Shown one piece after another: positions 34,935 through 47,839 of a stretch of DNA of 64,000 bases. The notes beneath the pieces were generated by a model, which was not told where the DNA came from, did not search any database, and was given only the letters and a program-made list of their open reading frames with translations. Origin of the DNA: Polytrichum commune (taxonomy: Eukaryota > Streptophyta > Polytrichopsida > Polytrichales > Polytrichaceae); the NCBI GenBank assembly GCA_950295325.1, contig OX485805.1:37437501-37501500 (forward strand), written 5' to 3'. A program made the position numbers and the translations under genes. Numbering within the stretch: the first letter of the stretch is position 1; each line of letters begins with the position of its first letter.

Positions 34935-35497
34935 CCACGGGTAGGTCACTTAGTGCATTTTAAAAACGACGTGCGGCATAATATAGAGAGGATTAAAATC
35001 ATTTGAAATAAAAATTATAAAGGAATTCCAAATAATGAAGGGGCCATTAAATGTAGACAATCCCATTATAAGTAAGTTAGATGGACATAAAATGTGGGCC
35101 ATTGTTTTTTTGTAAAATTAATATAGGGGCTGAAGATAAGGATCCTAGAAGGTATGTTTAGTATGTTTGCTATGGTCTCCTATGTGTTTTCTTCATAACT
35201 TTGTTTGCAATGATATTAATGTTTGCACCCTTCTTTGTTTCCATGGTTTCCCTTAACACTTGTCAATGCATTAGGAAGTAGATTAGCTTTTATTACTTAA
35301 AAGGAATATAGAGTACCAAAAATTGCAGTGACTTGGACAATATAAGTAATGGAAGGGTGCAAACAAATGGGTCATTTTTGAAACTTAAGTAATTATAGGG
35401 AGGCTTTAATTCAACCCTTGAAGGTAAATAGCCCCAAAACAAAAAACCCCCAGCCGCACGTGGTGCACAAAAATGCCTTAGAGTGACCTACCCGTGG
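34935..35497. mobile_element. TIR element D, copy 1 (563 bp)
   Basis: Imperfect terminal inverted repeats of about 45 bp start CCACGGGTAGGTCACT on both ends and reach the shared ACGTGCGGC. GTGGGT is repeated directly at both borders (34929-34934 and 35498-35503), a possible 6-bp target duplication. A second copy lies at 60467-61070. No transposase is encoded, and the superfamily is uncertain (long ends resemble Mutator-like). Confidence 0.75.
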
Positions 35498-35550
35498 GTG
35501 GGTCTCACCAACTTATTATTATACTTCCACTTTTGTATGTTAAAGTGCAA

Positions 35551-35702
35551 TCATAACATTATTCAGATCCTTAACAATGTTTTGTGGGACTGATAGTATT
35601 CCAAGGAATATTCTCCACATTCAGGGTGAAGTGGGAATATCCAAGAATATTTTGTGGAATACTGTCGATCCCACAAAACATTGTTATGGATTTGAATAAT
35701 TT
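35551..35702. repeat. Foldback, about 46-bp arms
   Basis: The left arm has AACAATGTTTTGTGGGA and the right arm TCCCACAAAACATTGTTATG. The outer parts (TTATTCAGATCC and GGATTTGAATAA) also pair. Central spacer about 50 bp. Confidence 0.7.
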
Positions 35703-36182
35703 CATGAGGAAACATTCTCACTAATTTAGTGTATTGTAATCTGTATAATAGACGGGTTCTTGATTTTTTTTTTTTAATTTTTTTTTATGTAAGTCATTAA
35801 AGTTATCCTCAATGTCTTAGGCTTTGAAGGTGTGGCTTTGAGCCGGTATCCCAAAGTCTTGCTAGTCAGTGTGTATTTTTGACAAAGTTTTTGCAAGTTT
35901 TTGGCATTTGACATACAAAAACTTGCACAAAAATAGAATGCACGTCGATCGACACACACACAATTTAGAATTTGACATGTAGTTTGGCTTGAGAAGAATC
36001 AAATCACACGTGAATTGACACTTTAGAAATTGAAATGAGACGTACTACTAGGCATGTGACATTGAGGTGACATTTTAGAAGAAAATGTAGATGTCAACCG
36101 ACATTCATTATTGATATTGAAAACGTCACGTGGCACTTTGGATTTGAAATTGAACGTCAAATAAAAAGTGTCAAACATACAC
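35703..36182. other. No gene seen
   Basis: AT-rich spacer with a T run near 35765. It ends where LINE homology starts. Confidence 0.5.
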
Positions 36183-37612
36183 ACATCTTCACAGATAGCC
36201 TTAATAGCATATATCTACTTAGTAATCATATACAACACCCAACCTCACAACAACACCACCCGGACAAAATCCTCATAGCTGCCATAATACACCAAATTTA
36301 CCTAACACCACACCTAGTACATATACATAAAGTACGTGCCCACACGGGCATCAAAGGAAATGAAATAGCCGATGCGCTAGCCAACGAAGGCACAAACATA
36401 GAAAAACCCACTCCCACACCCCATATACACATCGCACACGCTACACCATATTGGCTAACAAGTTGTCCCACAGCCACACGAAATGGGGCAATCCGAAACT
36501 TGCACACATTCATCACAAAAACACACGAAAAACAAGAAATTAGCTTGGCCCAACATAAACACCCATATGTAGACAAATGGCTCTCCAACGACCAAATAAA
36601 CCACAAACTCTCCAACCACTTTTGGAAATAAAATAACGGACGCCCAAATCACCCAAACTTTAAATTTTTGATATGCCCAATACATGGGTAACCATAGAAA
36701 GAATATTTTTTGGCCCCTCAAATTTCAAAACCCAAACTGTACATTATGCCGTAAAAATGAAAGGGACACATGGCCACACCTACTCTCAACGTGCGAACAC
36801 CCATACTTAAAGGGCCTAAGAATAGCACGCCACAACAAGGCAGTACATCTCATCACCCAAACACTCCAAGCCAACAAACACACCAGATATTACACACTAA
36901 CAAATGCAGGCAATATCAACAACAACAAGCAAGAACAAACAGTCCCTGAATGGCTCATTGAATGCCTATGCCCACAAACCGGTTGTCAGTGCCACGCTAG
37001 ACTAAGACCCGACATTCTATGTATCATAGGAGCCCCTAACCACACCCCAACACCCATGCTACCATCCCACGCACGAACCATCCAATTCATTGAATTCACG
37101 TACTGTCACGACAGATTCCCAGATGAAGCCATAACACACAAACATGCCAAATACGACCCATTGATCAACACTATACAAAGCAAGGGATGGAAAACAAACC
37201 CTCTTATAACCATCACAGCCAGAGTTAGAGGTGCCATACACGAACACTCCATCAAAAAATTAGAAGACCTCAAAATCCCAAAATCCAATATCAAAATCCT
37301 CATGAAAAACATACATCAAAATGCCATCAAATATCTCACATACCTCGTATTAAATAAAAGAAAACTCGATAACAAACAAAATCCCGTAGCACCCCCCTAA
37401 ATATTCTCCCCCACTCCTTACACTAGCCTCCTTACACTATACTTTCTCTTTCTCCTTTTTTCAGAGCCCACCTCCTAACGGAGGCATAACTCCCCATGCT
37501 ACAACACGGCCCGCCGTGCTTAGCATTCGGACAACGGGCTCGCATTCACGCCGGTACAATGTGCGGGCGTCACTTTTTTTCTTTTTTCTTTTTAATAATA
37601 ATAATAATAAAA
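36183..37612 (+). mobile_element. LINE copy 1, 5'-truncated: RNase H end, CCHC, restriction-like endonuclease
   Basis: Homology begins inside RNase H (FTDSLNS, then KVRAHTGIKGNEIADALA). A frameshift near 36625 and an in-frame stop follow. The frame recovers at QYMGNHRKN and stays open to 37400. Next comes a C-x2-C-x9-H-x4-C knuckle, then a C-terminal domain with RPDILCI, IQFIEFTY..DRFP, KYDPLI and GWKTNPLI. That order of motifs fits a PD-(D/E)xK restriction-like endonuclease of LINE type. About 200 bp of 3' trailer ends in (AAT)n at about 37597-37610. The copy is dead. It shares the same domain order with the copy at 47.8-49.6 kb. Confidence 0.82.
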
Positions 37613-37619
37613 GTTAGGG

Positions 37620-40600
37620 TTGTTAGGCCTTGTTTGGTCTGCCCATTTGTTGCCAGATCTGACTCGGGGACCAAGCACACCAAAAGCATTGAGTTTATGT
37701 TCCCATGCCCACTTCCGTTTCTGCGATTCGTTCCCACACCCGGTTACGTTCCCTTGGCTGTTCCCGCCGACCGATTTGTTCCCATGTGCGTTCCATTGCA
37801 TAAAGTCTCGGATCAACACACTTTGATCATTTTAAAGGATGTATTTGAAGCATGATAATGTAATTAGCTATGAGTATTTTTCAATGGAATGTCACACGTA
37901 CGATATTGTGTGGCATTCCATTGAAAACCTTGCCTTTGACATGACATTCGGGAACTTTAAGGATAACTTTATTGTGTGTGTGTGTGAAAATGATACTTTG
38001 TGTAAATATTATACTTGAAAATTGATTCTTGTGACCAAAAAAAAACTTGTCACACACTTACTATATCTTTTGAAGAAATAGAATATGATTTAGAGAATTA
38101 GCATCACACAAACAAGAATTGAACAATTGATGTAATGAATAGGCTTATATGCACTTGAGACTCATTATCACTCAACGTAGCATTCCGTTCCGGGGACCTT
38201 GGAACAAGTAACTATAAGGTAACATGTCCTATTTCCGAGGGGGGCGGCCTTTCATTGAGCTCTAGTAAACAAATTCAAAAAATACGGTCCTAGGGTTCCC
38301 AAAGTTCCCAATGCAATGAACTAATGAGGGAACTGAGGTGTTAGGGATAGGTGGACCCCATTTTCATGAAGGAAATTTAGAAGCATGTACATGGGAGAAG
38401 CAAGTGCCAAAAATAAAGAGCATAATCAATCTAAATATGACAAGATAAGCATGGTTTCAAAGATGAGAGGATTCCTTCCGATTCTTTTGCTATATTGGCT
38501 AGGGTGTCAGATATAGGACACTTGGTGAGGAGTATTTAGAGCCAAGTTAGTGTGATTAGCTCATTATGTGTCGGTTCCAAGACAAATAATGAGTGTGTAA
38601 AGATAAACTTAGAGACAAGCAAGGTAATTATTTGTAATCATGTTTTATCGTCAACCTTGTTCCAGAATCTGCCAATACTAGTCTTCTTTGTAAATGGATT
38701 GTGAAGGCCAATAAATAATGTGTGTTGGCAACGATTAGCCAAATTTGTCAAAGTGGTTTTTCTTGGGAAAGTAATCAAACCATTGGCTGAGAGGAGGGGT
38801 GGAAAGATTTGTGGATGTATGCATTGGCAGGGGATAGATGTCATGTGCATGTGGTTCCTACTTTAGAAGGCGGCAGGGTTGTGCACAAGTGATAAAGGCC
38901 GGCTTGGGACGTCAGGGTATGTGTCAGATAGGGATGAGAGATCAGCATGTAGTGAAACCTCCATAATAAGGAGATTGCAAATTATGACCCTATCCTTTTG
39001 TTACTACCATATGTAGTTCCATGTTCTACTTCAAATGAGTCTAATACATGACAACAAAAACATGTTGTTTTGCTTTAGTTGTTTCAAAATTGATTCCATC
39101 ATACCTGAAGAATCATCAACATTCTATGTTTCGAATCACAAGTTTGTTTGTGGTGGTTGTAGGGACTTGCCATGTTATGTGGCATGTGAAATTCTCATTA
39201 CTAGAGCAGTTTGTGTAGCAAAAGCTTGAAGTTCAAGTTTTATCAATTGTTACAAGTGCAAGTATGAATAACCCTTGAATTGTCTCTTGTGATGGTTGCT
39301 TTGAAGACCTTGTTGAGTTGAGTAGTAGTCGTCCTTGAGTTGAGCACATTCGAACATCTCCGGAGAGGTTGTGGTGCAAGCGCTTACTTGCTCAATGAGA
39401 AGGTTTCATTTTTTAAGGGGAATTTTAGGAACCATCTTAGTTCTTTTTGGGTATGAGTACATTCAAGCGTTTCGGTGTTCAACATTGTTGCTTGCTCACA
39501 TTTCTTCCTTGGTCGAGAGTCAACTAAGTGTAGTTGGTTTGGTTTTGATTGTGGTTGCATTCCATGTTTCGGGATAACATGAATTGCAGTGAGGTGGATG
39601 TTAAGAGAGGGTGGCCTACAAGAGGCTTTCTAAGCCTCCCATTTAGATTTATTTTTTGGAAATAATTTTTTTTATGTATGTAGAAGATGACGTGTGCTTT
39701 TTTGGTGTTGTCTTTTGGAAATGTTTATGGGACACTAGTTGTTAATTAATAGAAATGTCAATATACATACATACTACATTAATTAATGGACACATGGGGA
39801 GTCCAACCTTCAAATCATCCTTAGATATAGACTGACCATATTCAACCCACAAAAAGGAAGAAGTTGGGGGTTAGTCTAGACTGGTTCACTAGCCATAAAC
39901 ATCAAGGTTTCTTTGGGTTTAAGGTTTGGGGCATATGAGCAAAGCTTGGAAGATCATGGCTAAAGGTATGTACTGTTGCACGCTTAGAGAATTGCTTGAC
40001 TCTAATATGTGGTGGACACCAAACTTGGAACTATGTTAATGTCCACAAACTCTACTGTAAAGGGATCCAACGGGTTTGTGGCATTTGGGATTGCAAGTAC
40101 CGTACCTTGATCTTGTGGGACGAGGCACAAGATAAGTTCCAACTTCCTATACTTGATTCGGATGATTGGATCTTGCTTGCCACCAAACTCATGGACCTTT
40201 GGAGGCATTTGTTGGAGGATGACTGCTAGTGTGTAAATATAAACTTAGAGGTCATAGATAGACAAGATCGTATTATATGATAGGATTATATGTTGAATTC
40301 TAAAATGAGACCGTTTGAAATCTATCATAAAACATACTGGCATAATCATTTTCTAGATCTTACCTAATTCAAAAATGATAATTTAAATTCAAAAGAATTA
40401 TGGGATATTTTTGTTCACTTCCTCTATGCCAGTGTACATAAATAGAACAAATTGCTCAGCATGTAGAACACTATAATAGGGCGGGTTACCTTATTACATG
40501 GGCCCCTAAACAAAGTAGTAGTATTCAATACTATTCATACATTCAAATTGACCAAGTGTCATGAATATTATTTAATGTTACTACTTTCTTTGGGGGCCCA

Positions 40601-41243
40601 CAAAATATAGTTACTTTATTCCAAGGTCCCCAAAATGGAATGCTATGGATGAGTAATGTCATGGTTAGACTCAATTCGATTCAATATATGATGTACTAGA
40701 GGACTATCATAAAAAAATAAGATCAATTGGTTGTCAATTGTGAGGAAACCATAACTAATCATGAAATTATGTGTTTGAACATGATCTCAACATGAGTCTC
40801 AACAAATGTGTTTGCTGGACGATTGTAGTGAACAAGTTTCTTTTTATCATGTAGTTACATATCTACATACCCATGTTACCATTATCAACATCACATTACT
40901 CAACACCCACTGTTTGTTCAATGGGCCCTCATAATATTACAATCGGATGCTCATAAAGTTGAGGCTCCTGCTCAACTTTTCGAGCATCCCACTATAATAT
41001 ATCAAGAACCCACTAAACATACATTGAATGTTGAATATTATTATGAACATGATTCGAACACACACATAGTTACTCAAACATAACATTATCCTTCAATGAA
41101 ACCATCATGTTTGTTTGCCAAAGAATTTGGTTGGGTAGATGTTGGAAATCAACGTGAATCTACAACTTGCAACAAGGGAGGACCATGGTTGACCGTGGAT
41201 AGAAACCAAAACACCTAAGTGTGGATGAAGAATGTTATGGAAT
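37620..41243. other. No supported gene
   Basis: Intergenic DNA. The block at 37660-37810 is rich in GTTCCC words and may be another repeat. Open frames near 39.0-40.2 kb begin with non-ATG codons or show no family I know. Confidence 0.45.
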
Positions 41244-41246
41244 TTA

Positions 41247-41761
41247 GGGCCACTTTACACCTAGAGGCTGGGCCAATTTCCCTTGAGGCCGATTGCATGA
41301 AATTTTAGCCCCTTTTGGGTTGGAGGCCGGCCTCAACTACACATTATAATAAGATTGTAATGGGCCTAATTTTCCCATATGTAAAGGCCTTAAGGCCAAG
41401 AAGCTAGGCCGATTCAATAAGTCCAACATTATCCAACGGATCTAGCATAATCTAACATAGAGCCATTCATATTTCCACACGATCCAATGGATATGGTTCG
41501 CTAAAAAAATCATATTTTTATTAAGAATAGTTTTAAAAATATGAAATTTGACATTGGCCCTCCATTTTGGGTGCACCCAATTCAACGAGCTTGGGCTGTG
41601 TCAAACCATGCTTTTTGATTGAAAAATTCATACCACCAAATCGGCCCGGCCTCTAGGTGTAAAGGGATTGGGACCAATTTTAGCCTTTTGACTAATCACA
41701 GGTGAGGATTTCAAGCCTCTCACATAACAAATTGGCCCGGCCTCTAGGTGTAAAGAGGCCC
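41247..41761. mobile_element. Family-A-type MITE, 515 bp
   Basis: Left GGGCCACTTTACACCTAGAG and the complement of the right end GGGCCTCTTTACACCTAGAG are inverted. TTA duplications are at 41244-41246 and 41762-41764. The right terminus is repeated internally: the motif GGCCCGGCCTCTAGGTGTAA occurs both near 41644 and near 41734. Confidence 0.75.
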
Positions 41762-41764
41762 TTA

Positions 41765-42402
41765 GTGCTGAAACCTAGCACATCTGATGCACAAGACGGA
41801 AAACTAGGAAAAAAAAATCAATGCCATGTAGACATGCGTACCATGGAAACAAACTTTATCTCACTAAACCGACTTCACATTGTATATTAGTTTTTCCAAA
41901 CACATACTAAGATTTTCTAGCCCATTGTGGTTTGCCCGCTATTTAAAAGTTACCCTAGGCCATGTGCAAGTGGATGCAAATTGGGTGCCTTCTTGTCAAA
42001 AGGAAGTGACAAATTGTGCATATATGAAGCTCAACACCGAGTGAAGTCCCGATGATCTTAAAAAGGTCACCTGAATCCACTTGTCCTAAATCTTCACCGT
42101 CGATCCACCGGAAGTCACTCACCCCTCTTTTGTCACAAGTTATTGTGTGTGAGTAAACTCTTACCGCTTGGGAGTGTACATTCTAGCTTACCAAAATGGG
42201 AAAGGACCAGCTAGGCCTACATAGAATTGAGAGAGTTGGGAGTGTCCTAGCATGGGCGGGTATAATTTGGCGTAGATTGAATTTTGGGTTAAAATATGAC
42301 AGATGGCATCATGTGATTGATTGGTTTGTGACGTGGAGATTTTGTTACTTTATTTGTTTAAATTAGTGGCGGGACCCAACTTAAAGAGGTGGGCATCTAG
42401 AG
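41765..42402. other. No gene seen
   Basis: Unremarkable intergenic sequence between two repeat-derived segments. Confidence 0.5.
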
Positions 42403-42975
42403 CAGAGGCACCCATAACCGATCATTTAAGATATTTTGTGTAAAATTTAGAGAAGTTTAAGTTGGTGCAATTCTTTTCCATGTAGGAAGATGGAAATCAA
42501 GAGGACTGTAATTTTTTTCCAGTGATTTTATTTCTTGAATTGAATTATTATGAATTTTTGAAGTCAAAAGTTGGTTCAAACACATTACCATTGTCTAGAG
42601 TTTGCCACAACCGCTCATTTTTTAGACCAATTCCTCCTCGCTTTAGCACTCAAAACTAGGGACATGTGTCATGACACTATTGCTTCCTTGGCGATACCAT
42701 AACCAAAGTTGAAGATTTAGGGGTAGTTTCCATGTAGGTTGCTGCGCCCACCAAAATTCTAGTGGAAATGTAGATTCCACATGGTGACATCTACCTTTCC
42801 ACTAGACTCTGGTGGGCGAGCACCTACATGGGAATTGACCATTAAAAACTATGAAACGTGGAACCTTAATTTAGCCACCTATGATTTTTTTTACATGAAT
42901 TAGTCCCAGCCTGATCGAAAGTATGGCACCCTATAGATTTTTGATGGGATCTTGATCATGAATAGGTGGTTCTAC
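42403..42975. repeat. Repeat family R1, copy 2 (interrupted)
   Basis: Matches the copies at 1-204 and 50272-50609 (AAACACATTACCATTGTC, TTTAGCACTCAAAAC, and a terminal TTCTACTATAG). It is enlarged by the foldback at 42720-42841 and by local divergence. Confidence 0.6.
42720..42841. mobile_element. Small foldback MITE nested in R1 copy 2
   Basis: The arms of about 60 bp pair almost to the centre. Left begins GGGGTAGTTTCCATGTAGG and the right complement TGGTCAATTCCCATGTAGG; GCCCACCA and CTAGTGGAAA occur in both. TTA duplications lie at 42717-42719 and 42842-42844. Confidence 0.75.
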
Positions 42976-44499
42976 TATAGTCTTGGCCCTTATGTCACCT
43001 ACCCATAATGAAAGCCCTATGTTTAAGTGGGTTGGGCCAATGACCAAACAAAGCTTAAATGTGAACAAGTAACAAAAAAAATGTAATCAAGTGTCAAAGA
43101 GAGAGGAAATCAAAGTGTATCTGAATGTACCTCTCATTCATCCAACATAAAAACCCCTAAAATAGCATGAAACATATAGGCTACTATTGTCATTTGATCT
43201 ATCACCATAATTAGTTATAAAACCCCTTAATCAATCTAGTCCGAGACATTTGAGACGAGCTGACAACAATCCTATAAGGATCAAGTTTTTATGTTGGATG
43301 AATGAGAGATATGCTCGTATGCAATAATTCCTTCTCTCTCCAAGTATCAAGAAGTTAACAATAGTCATGAGACCCAAAAAGAGTAGCCACAAGGAAAAAA
43401 AAATATATGCGGATGTGCAAGGACGAGCCTTGCACAATAATTTAAAGACTTTAGGGCTACACATGGGGACACTTTATCACACGTTTGTAAAAGCATGGTG
43501 GGCTACATGCCATGTACTATGTAAGTTAACATTCCTAGGGTGCAAGATTCACAAGTCCTTGAACAAATTCCTACTCCCGGTTTTATACTTTATGAAGTCA
43601 TAACACTTCGCTACCCACCTACCCCCCACAATGAAGAAACATGGTGAGGTAGATGTGCTTTAATCTATCACTAGATTTAATCCTTAAATGCTTAAATAAC
43701 CTGAAATGGGTTGTCACCTAATATTCTATTGGGTTTGTGACCCACTAGGTGGCAATCTACGTGGATGGAAAGGTATCTACTTGTGTAGGGTGTGCAAAAT
43801 AACATATATAAACCTCATACTCCAAGCATGTAGGATTTTTTGTTAGGTCGGCATTGCTTGTTTTAAGAGGCGGTTCCATGTATTGCTCGAATTTAGGAAC
43901 CAATATGTTTCACATATGATGCCCACTTTGGGTGGGTTTTTTTTCCTCCTTAGGACAAGGTGACGGATGTGCACAACTTGACTGAATGAATTTGGGGAAA
44001 AAATGAGTGCACATTGTTGCTTGCTTCATGGAAAAAGGGGAAACCTCCCAAAATGACCTCATGTGGCCCCTCCAACTTTGAGGGTGATGGACTTCATCTA
44101 AATTTGCTCAACAAAACCCAATTTTTTTTGGAAATAGCTCATTTGTCATCCACATAACATATTGTTGGCAAAGTTGCCAACTTTCTAAAATGTGTGGCAT
44201 ACCGAAATGGTCATGACACGGAAAATTTCAGAGGTTTCTCTAGCTACCCCCATATGAAGGCCATGTTCACATGTTAATTTAACCAAGCAAATGTGCTCCG
44301 ATTGACTCCGAAGTTTCTTAGCATAAATACACGGTAATATGGTTCACATCCGTACGGTTGAAGAAAACAAATTATGTCTTGCTACATAACATAAATGTTC
44401 AGCATTGGTGTTGGAGGCACCCGAAAATGGAATGTGAAGGCTCGATTTAGGGGTTAATTAGACACCTAGATTTGAGTGCTATGTGGTCGTCTATGGATC
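42976..44499. other. No supported gene
   Basis: Intergenic. About 43285-43330 matches part of the 134-bp tandem unit at 5681-5948. Confidence 0.45.
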
Positions 44500-45165
44500 T
44501 AAGACCGGACATTGAAAAGAAACGTATTTAAAAGAAAATAGGCTTCGTGTTCAAAAATATGCTTACCATTCTAAATTTAATAGTCAACACAACCAAGGAA
44601 GACCTACTATACGATCATTTAATTAATGAGCACGAGAACCTTCACTTTGATATTGAATAAGATATTCATACAAAGCTTTTGAAAATTATGAGAAAAGTGG
44701 CTATGGCCACGATTTGGATCTGCTATATAACCATCTCGTCCTAGCTACACAAAATATGATATTTAGTGTTTGATACACTAAATACGAACTCATACACTAA
44801 ACATCACTAACCCTACGAAAGTAAGTAACATTAAATGTAAACTCAAACACTAAATATCAACTATGGTAATATGTGGAAGTTACATGCACGAATTTAGTGC
44901 TAGCAAGGTTATGAAAAAAAGAGTTAACAATGATAAAAGGAGAAGAGAGGTGGCAACGCATTTATGTCTAACACTAATTATCAAAGAATTGAAAATTAGT
45001 GTTGGGTATATAGGATAGGGTGGTCACAACACTAAATATAATCAAACAGCAAATATCATTTTTAGCGTAGTCACGTGTTTCATATCCCAGGAGAAGTGTT
45101 CTAGTTGAGAAGAGAAACGTCCCTATTTAAGACACCTCTCTCTAGTACCTTATGGTACATTCGTA
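44500..45165. repeat. Repeat family R2, long copy with internal insertion
   Basis: The ends match the 8.6-kb and 49.8-kb copies (ATGAGCACGAGAACC and CATATCCCAGGAGAAGTG). The middle (about 44755-45065) is rich in ACACTAAATA words and seems to be an inserted element. Confidence 0.5.
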
Positions 45166-46644
45166 TATGCTACCTGATAAGTTAGTGTTTGTTTATTTGA
45201 GGTCAACCACTTGAGATTCGAACCGGCCTCATATTTACAATTACCTTGAGATTCTAACCTTCATCTCTGATTTCATCTGCATGCACTTTTGGGACGGGGT
45301 CTTAGTCAACTGCAACATTCAATAAAAAAAGAAAAAGAAAAAAAGATTTGAGAGCCCAACATCATGAAGGTATATAGACAGATAGACAAACACATAACTT
45401 ATCTTTCACACACGCACAACTTTGTTGCACTGATAAGAGGAGGTAACGAAACCCTAATCTTAACCCTAGAAAGTGACGTGGCCGCTTCAGAGGGTGGCAT
45501 TTCGGGAAAGGCCTATAAACCTCCTCCTTGATTAGGTGGCTAGATAATATTTGTAAGGTGGATGTGCCAGCTGATTCCAACACAACGATGATTTGGATAC
45601 TGTGTGTTCAAGTGTGGATATGAGAATGGACACTAAAAAGACATGTGTTTCAAAGATTAGACTACGTGCTCAAAACATGCTAGCCATTTTATAACAAGTA
45701 TTTAACTAAAATCAAAGAACTATTTAATGATTAGTATCAAAGTTTTTGTTTTAATGAGCGATGCTATGCTCGGTCAATGTATTTGTTTTGATCATGCATC
45801 GAGAGTGCTTTCAATATATTTATTGTCCACATGTAGACCTTTTTCTTCTTCTTTTCATGTCGTGTTATTGTCCACATTAACTCTTATGTCTAATGTCTTA
45901 ACCCTTAGAGTCTTATGTTTATAGACTTTTGTCTTGAACTCTCCTGAAGTACACCGTACAATATATATGATGTCTAAAATTTTTCGACTTCATGTGTTTA
46001 AAATTTGATACATGTCTAAAATTGTTATGTAAACTTTATAGCTTGTGTCTTAAAGGCCACATCAAGGGAAGTAGTTGTTCTTGTAAATGATTTCGAAGAT
46101 ATTTTTTTATTTGAATTTTCATTGCATATAATATTGGGAGGTCTCCCGGTGTGGCTCTAAAGGTGATATTAGTAGGTTCTCCAGTCTTGACCTTTGGAGC
46201 CACACCGGGGCATCTCCCCATGATGTTGTGAGATCTGCTCACGCTAAACCCTTCAAATGTCTTCTAAGTGTGAACCAAGAGGTCTCCCCATTATGTTGTT
46301 TAGTACATTCAAAATATCATGTACTAACATGAGGAGATCTCCCGGTCCACAAGGCATTGGGAAATCTCCACATTTTATATGGGCTTTGCCTCTATTCTAT
46401 TCTACATTCTATTCTATTATATACTTGTTGCTAATCCTCTTTGCTAATTATATTTAAGGGGAAATAAGGGTACTAAACTACCATTTAAACCTTGATTTTG
46501 ATTAATATATTGCTAATTTAGTCCAACTTTATTCAAAAGTTTATTTAATTAAATATTTGTTCTAGGCTCAATAGTCAACATGATTGACATCTGTATGACC
46601 ACTTAATGAGCACGAGAATCTTCACTTTGATAATGAGCAAGTTA
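45166..46644. other. No gene; R2 fragments
   Basis: Short R2 fragments occur near 45625-45700 and 46560-46640. The segment 46140-46400 repeats GGTCTCCCGGTGT and GATCTCCC words in both orientations. No coding sequence was recognised. Confidence 0.45.
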
Positions 46645-47165
46645 TGCCCCCTCCCCACCTGACTTTAGCTAAGCCTAAAAGTTGGTTCTAAAAACACGGC
46701 CCTCACACCATCGACATTATCTAGTGCCGAGCCTAGTTGGCAAATGATGTGGCATGGCTTAAAAGTGGAGGTTTTAAGCCTCAAGCACCGACCCTCCCAT
46801 CGGTACCTAGACATAAGGCAAGGATATAGGACCTTTAAAAGTGTTGCCTCCCGCCCTTGTGATTGGTTGCTTTTAGTCTTAGCTATGAAAGCACGAGGAG
46901 CTCCATTAACAAAAACTGATGGTAAGATAGATGAGTAGTGAGGCATTTGGGGACGGGACAAAAACTATCCAACATTTCATTGCTTGGTAGATAAAACAAT
47001 GAACATGTGTGAAAGCTACTTAAGTAAAACCTACTCGAAAATCTCCGGACCAAGTTCTGGTAGGTGCATTGGGATAACCGGATGCCTCCGCTACAACCAA
47101 GGGAGCTTTACCCGGGTTTTAGGAAAAAATTTGGTTATTTAATAAAGTCATGTGGGTAGGGGGCA
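46645..47165 (+). mobile_element. MITE family B, intact reference copy (521 bp)
   Basis: TGCCCCCTCCCCACCTGACT at the left and the complement TGCCCCCTACCCACATGACT at the right, flanked by TTA at 46642-46644 and 47166-47168. It aligns end to end with both nested copies at 6.2-7.3 kb and shows what the interrupted host looked like. Confidence 0.9.
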
Positions 47166-47352
47166 TTATTCTAATAGAGTTATCCATAAAGTACCTCAAG
47201 AGGGATCAAATATAGAGTTTGATCCGGCTTTGGAGAACTTTGCTATTTGGAGAGATAACCTCTTGATTCGGTTGAAACTGCTAAAGACTGGGTGAAATTT
47301 TTGAGGCTCCTTTTTAATGGATTCAAAGTTTGGAACTTTGGAACTTGCTTTG

Positions 47353-47374
47353 GATAGATAGATAGATAGATAGA
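47353..47374. repeat. (GATA)n microsatellite
   Basis: About five GATA repeats. Confidence 0.9.
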
Positions 47375-47604
47375 AACTCCGGTCCCTATTTAAAGGGGCC
47401 GGCGTGAATGAAGTGTCCGTTCGTATTGTCAAATAACCCGATGCCCACCGGGCAAGGGGAAATTTGGACAATACTACTCTCCTCTTCCGGGGATGGACAC
47501 TATAGTAACCGGAGAACAAAATAAAGGTAACCCTCCTTAGTTGATTAGCGCGCAGTTGTGTCAGTGTTATAGTATAAGATGTAATTTGTTGTGTTTGGTG
47601 AACG

Positions 47605-47717
47605 CCAAGTCATGTTTCCTTGGCTGGTTGAGGGAGGATGTTTAGCTACATGTAGACATTCCGGGTTCGACTCCCGTTGATTACGTCTGAGTGTTTAGTG
47701 TGTTATACATGACTTGG
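47605..47717 (+). ncRNA. tRNA-like element inside a perfect 11-bp inverted repeat
   Basis: CCAAGTCATGT (47605-47615) pairs perfectly with ACATGACTTGG (47707-47717). Between them, TGGCTGGTTGAG (from 47621) resembles a pol III A box, and GGTTCGACTCC (47664-47674) fits the B-box consensus at normal spacing. CGGG-TTCGACT-CCCG would form a T arm. The length (113 nt) and the lack of a standard acceptor stem argue against a working tRNA. A SINE head or tRNA relic is more likely. It ends about 120 bp from the 3' end of LINE copy 2, which runs on the opposite strand. Confidence 0.45.
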
Positions 47718-47839
47718 TGTTGCTAGTGATTTAAAGGCAGGAAAATTGTACCAACCAGCCGGCTCCTACCCATCTTCCTGAGCTATTGGAGTTTATATTG
47801 TTCAATAAATAAAGGACTATTTTATGGTCCTTGTCTTAT

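Noticed and set aside
37496-37855. 119-codon open frame after LINE copy 1
   Set aside because: It crosses the LINE's 3' trailer and its (AAT)n tail, so it is not a real coding unit.
39996-40229. 77-codon open frame near 40 kb
   Set aside because: It starts with TTG and I find no recognisable family; it may be an old transposon fragment, but this cannot be supported.
47605-47717. Functional tRNA gene
   Set aside because: The B box is good, but no 7-bp acceptor stem, proper anticodon arm or normal length could be drawn; kept only as a tRNA-like element.
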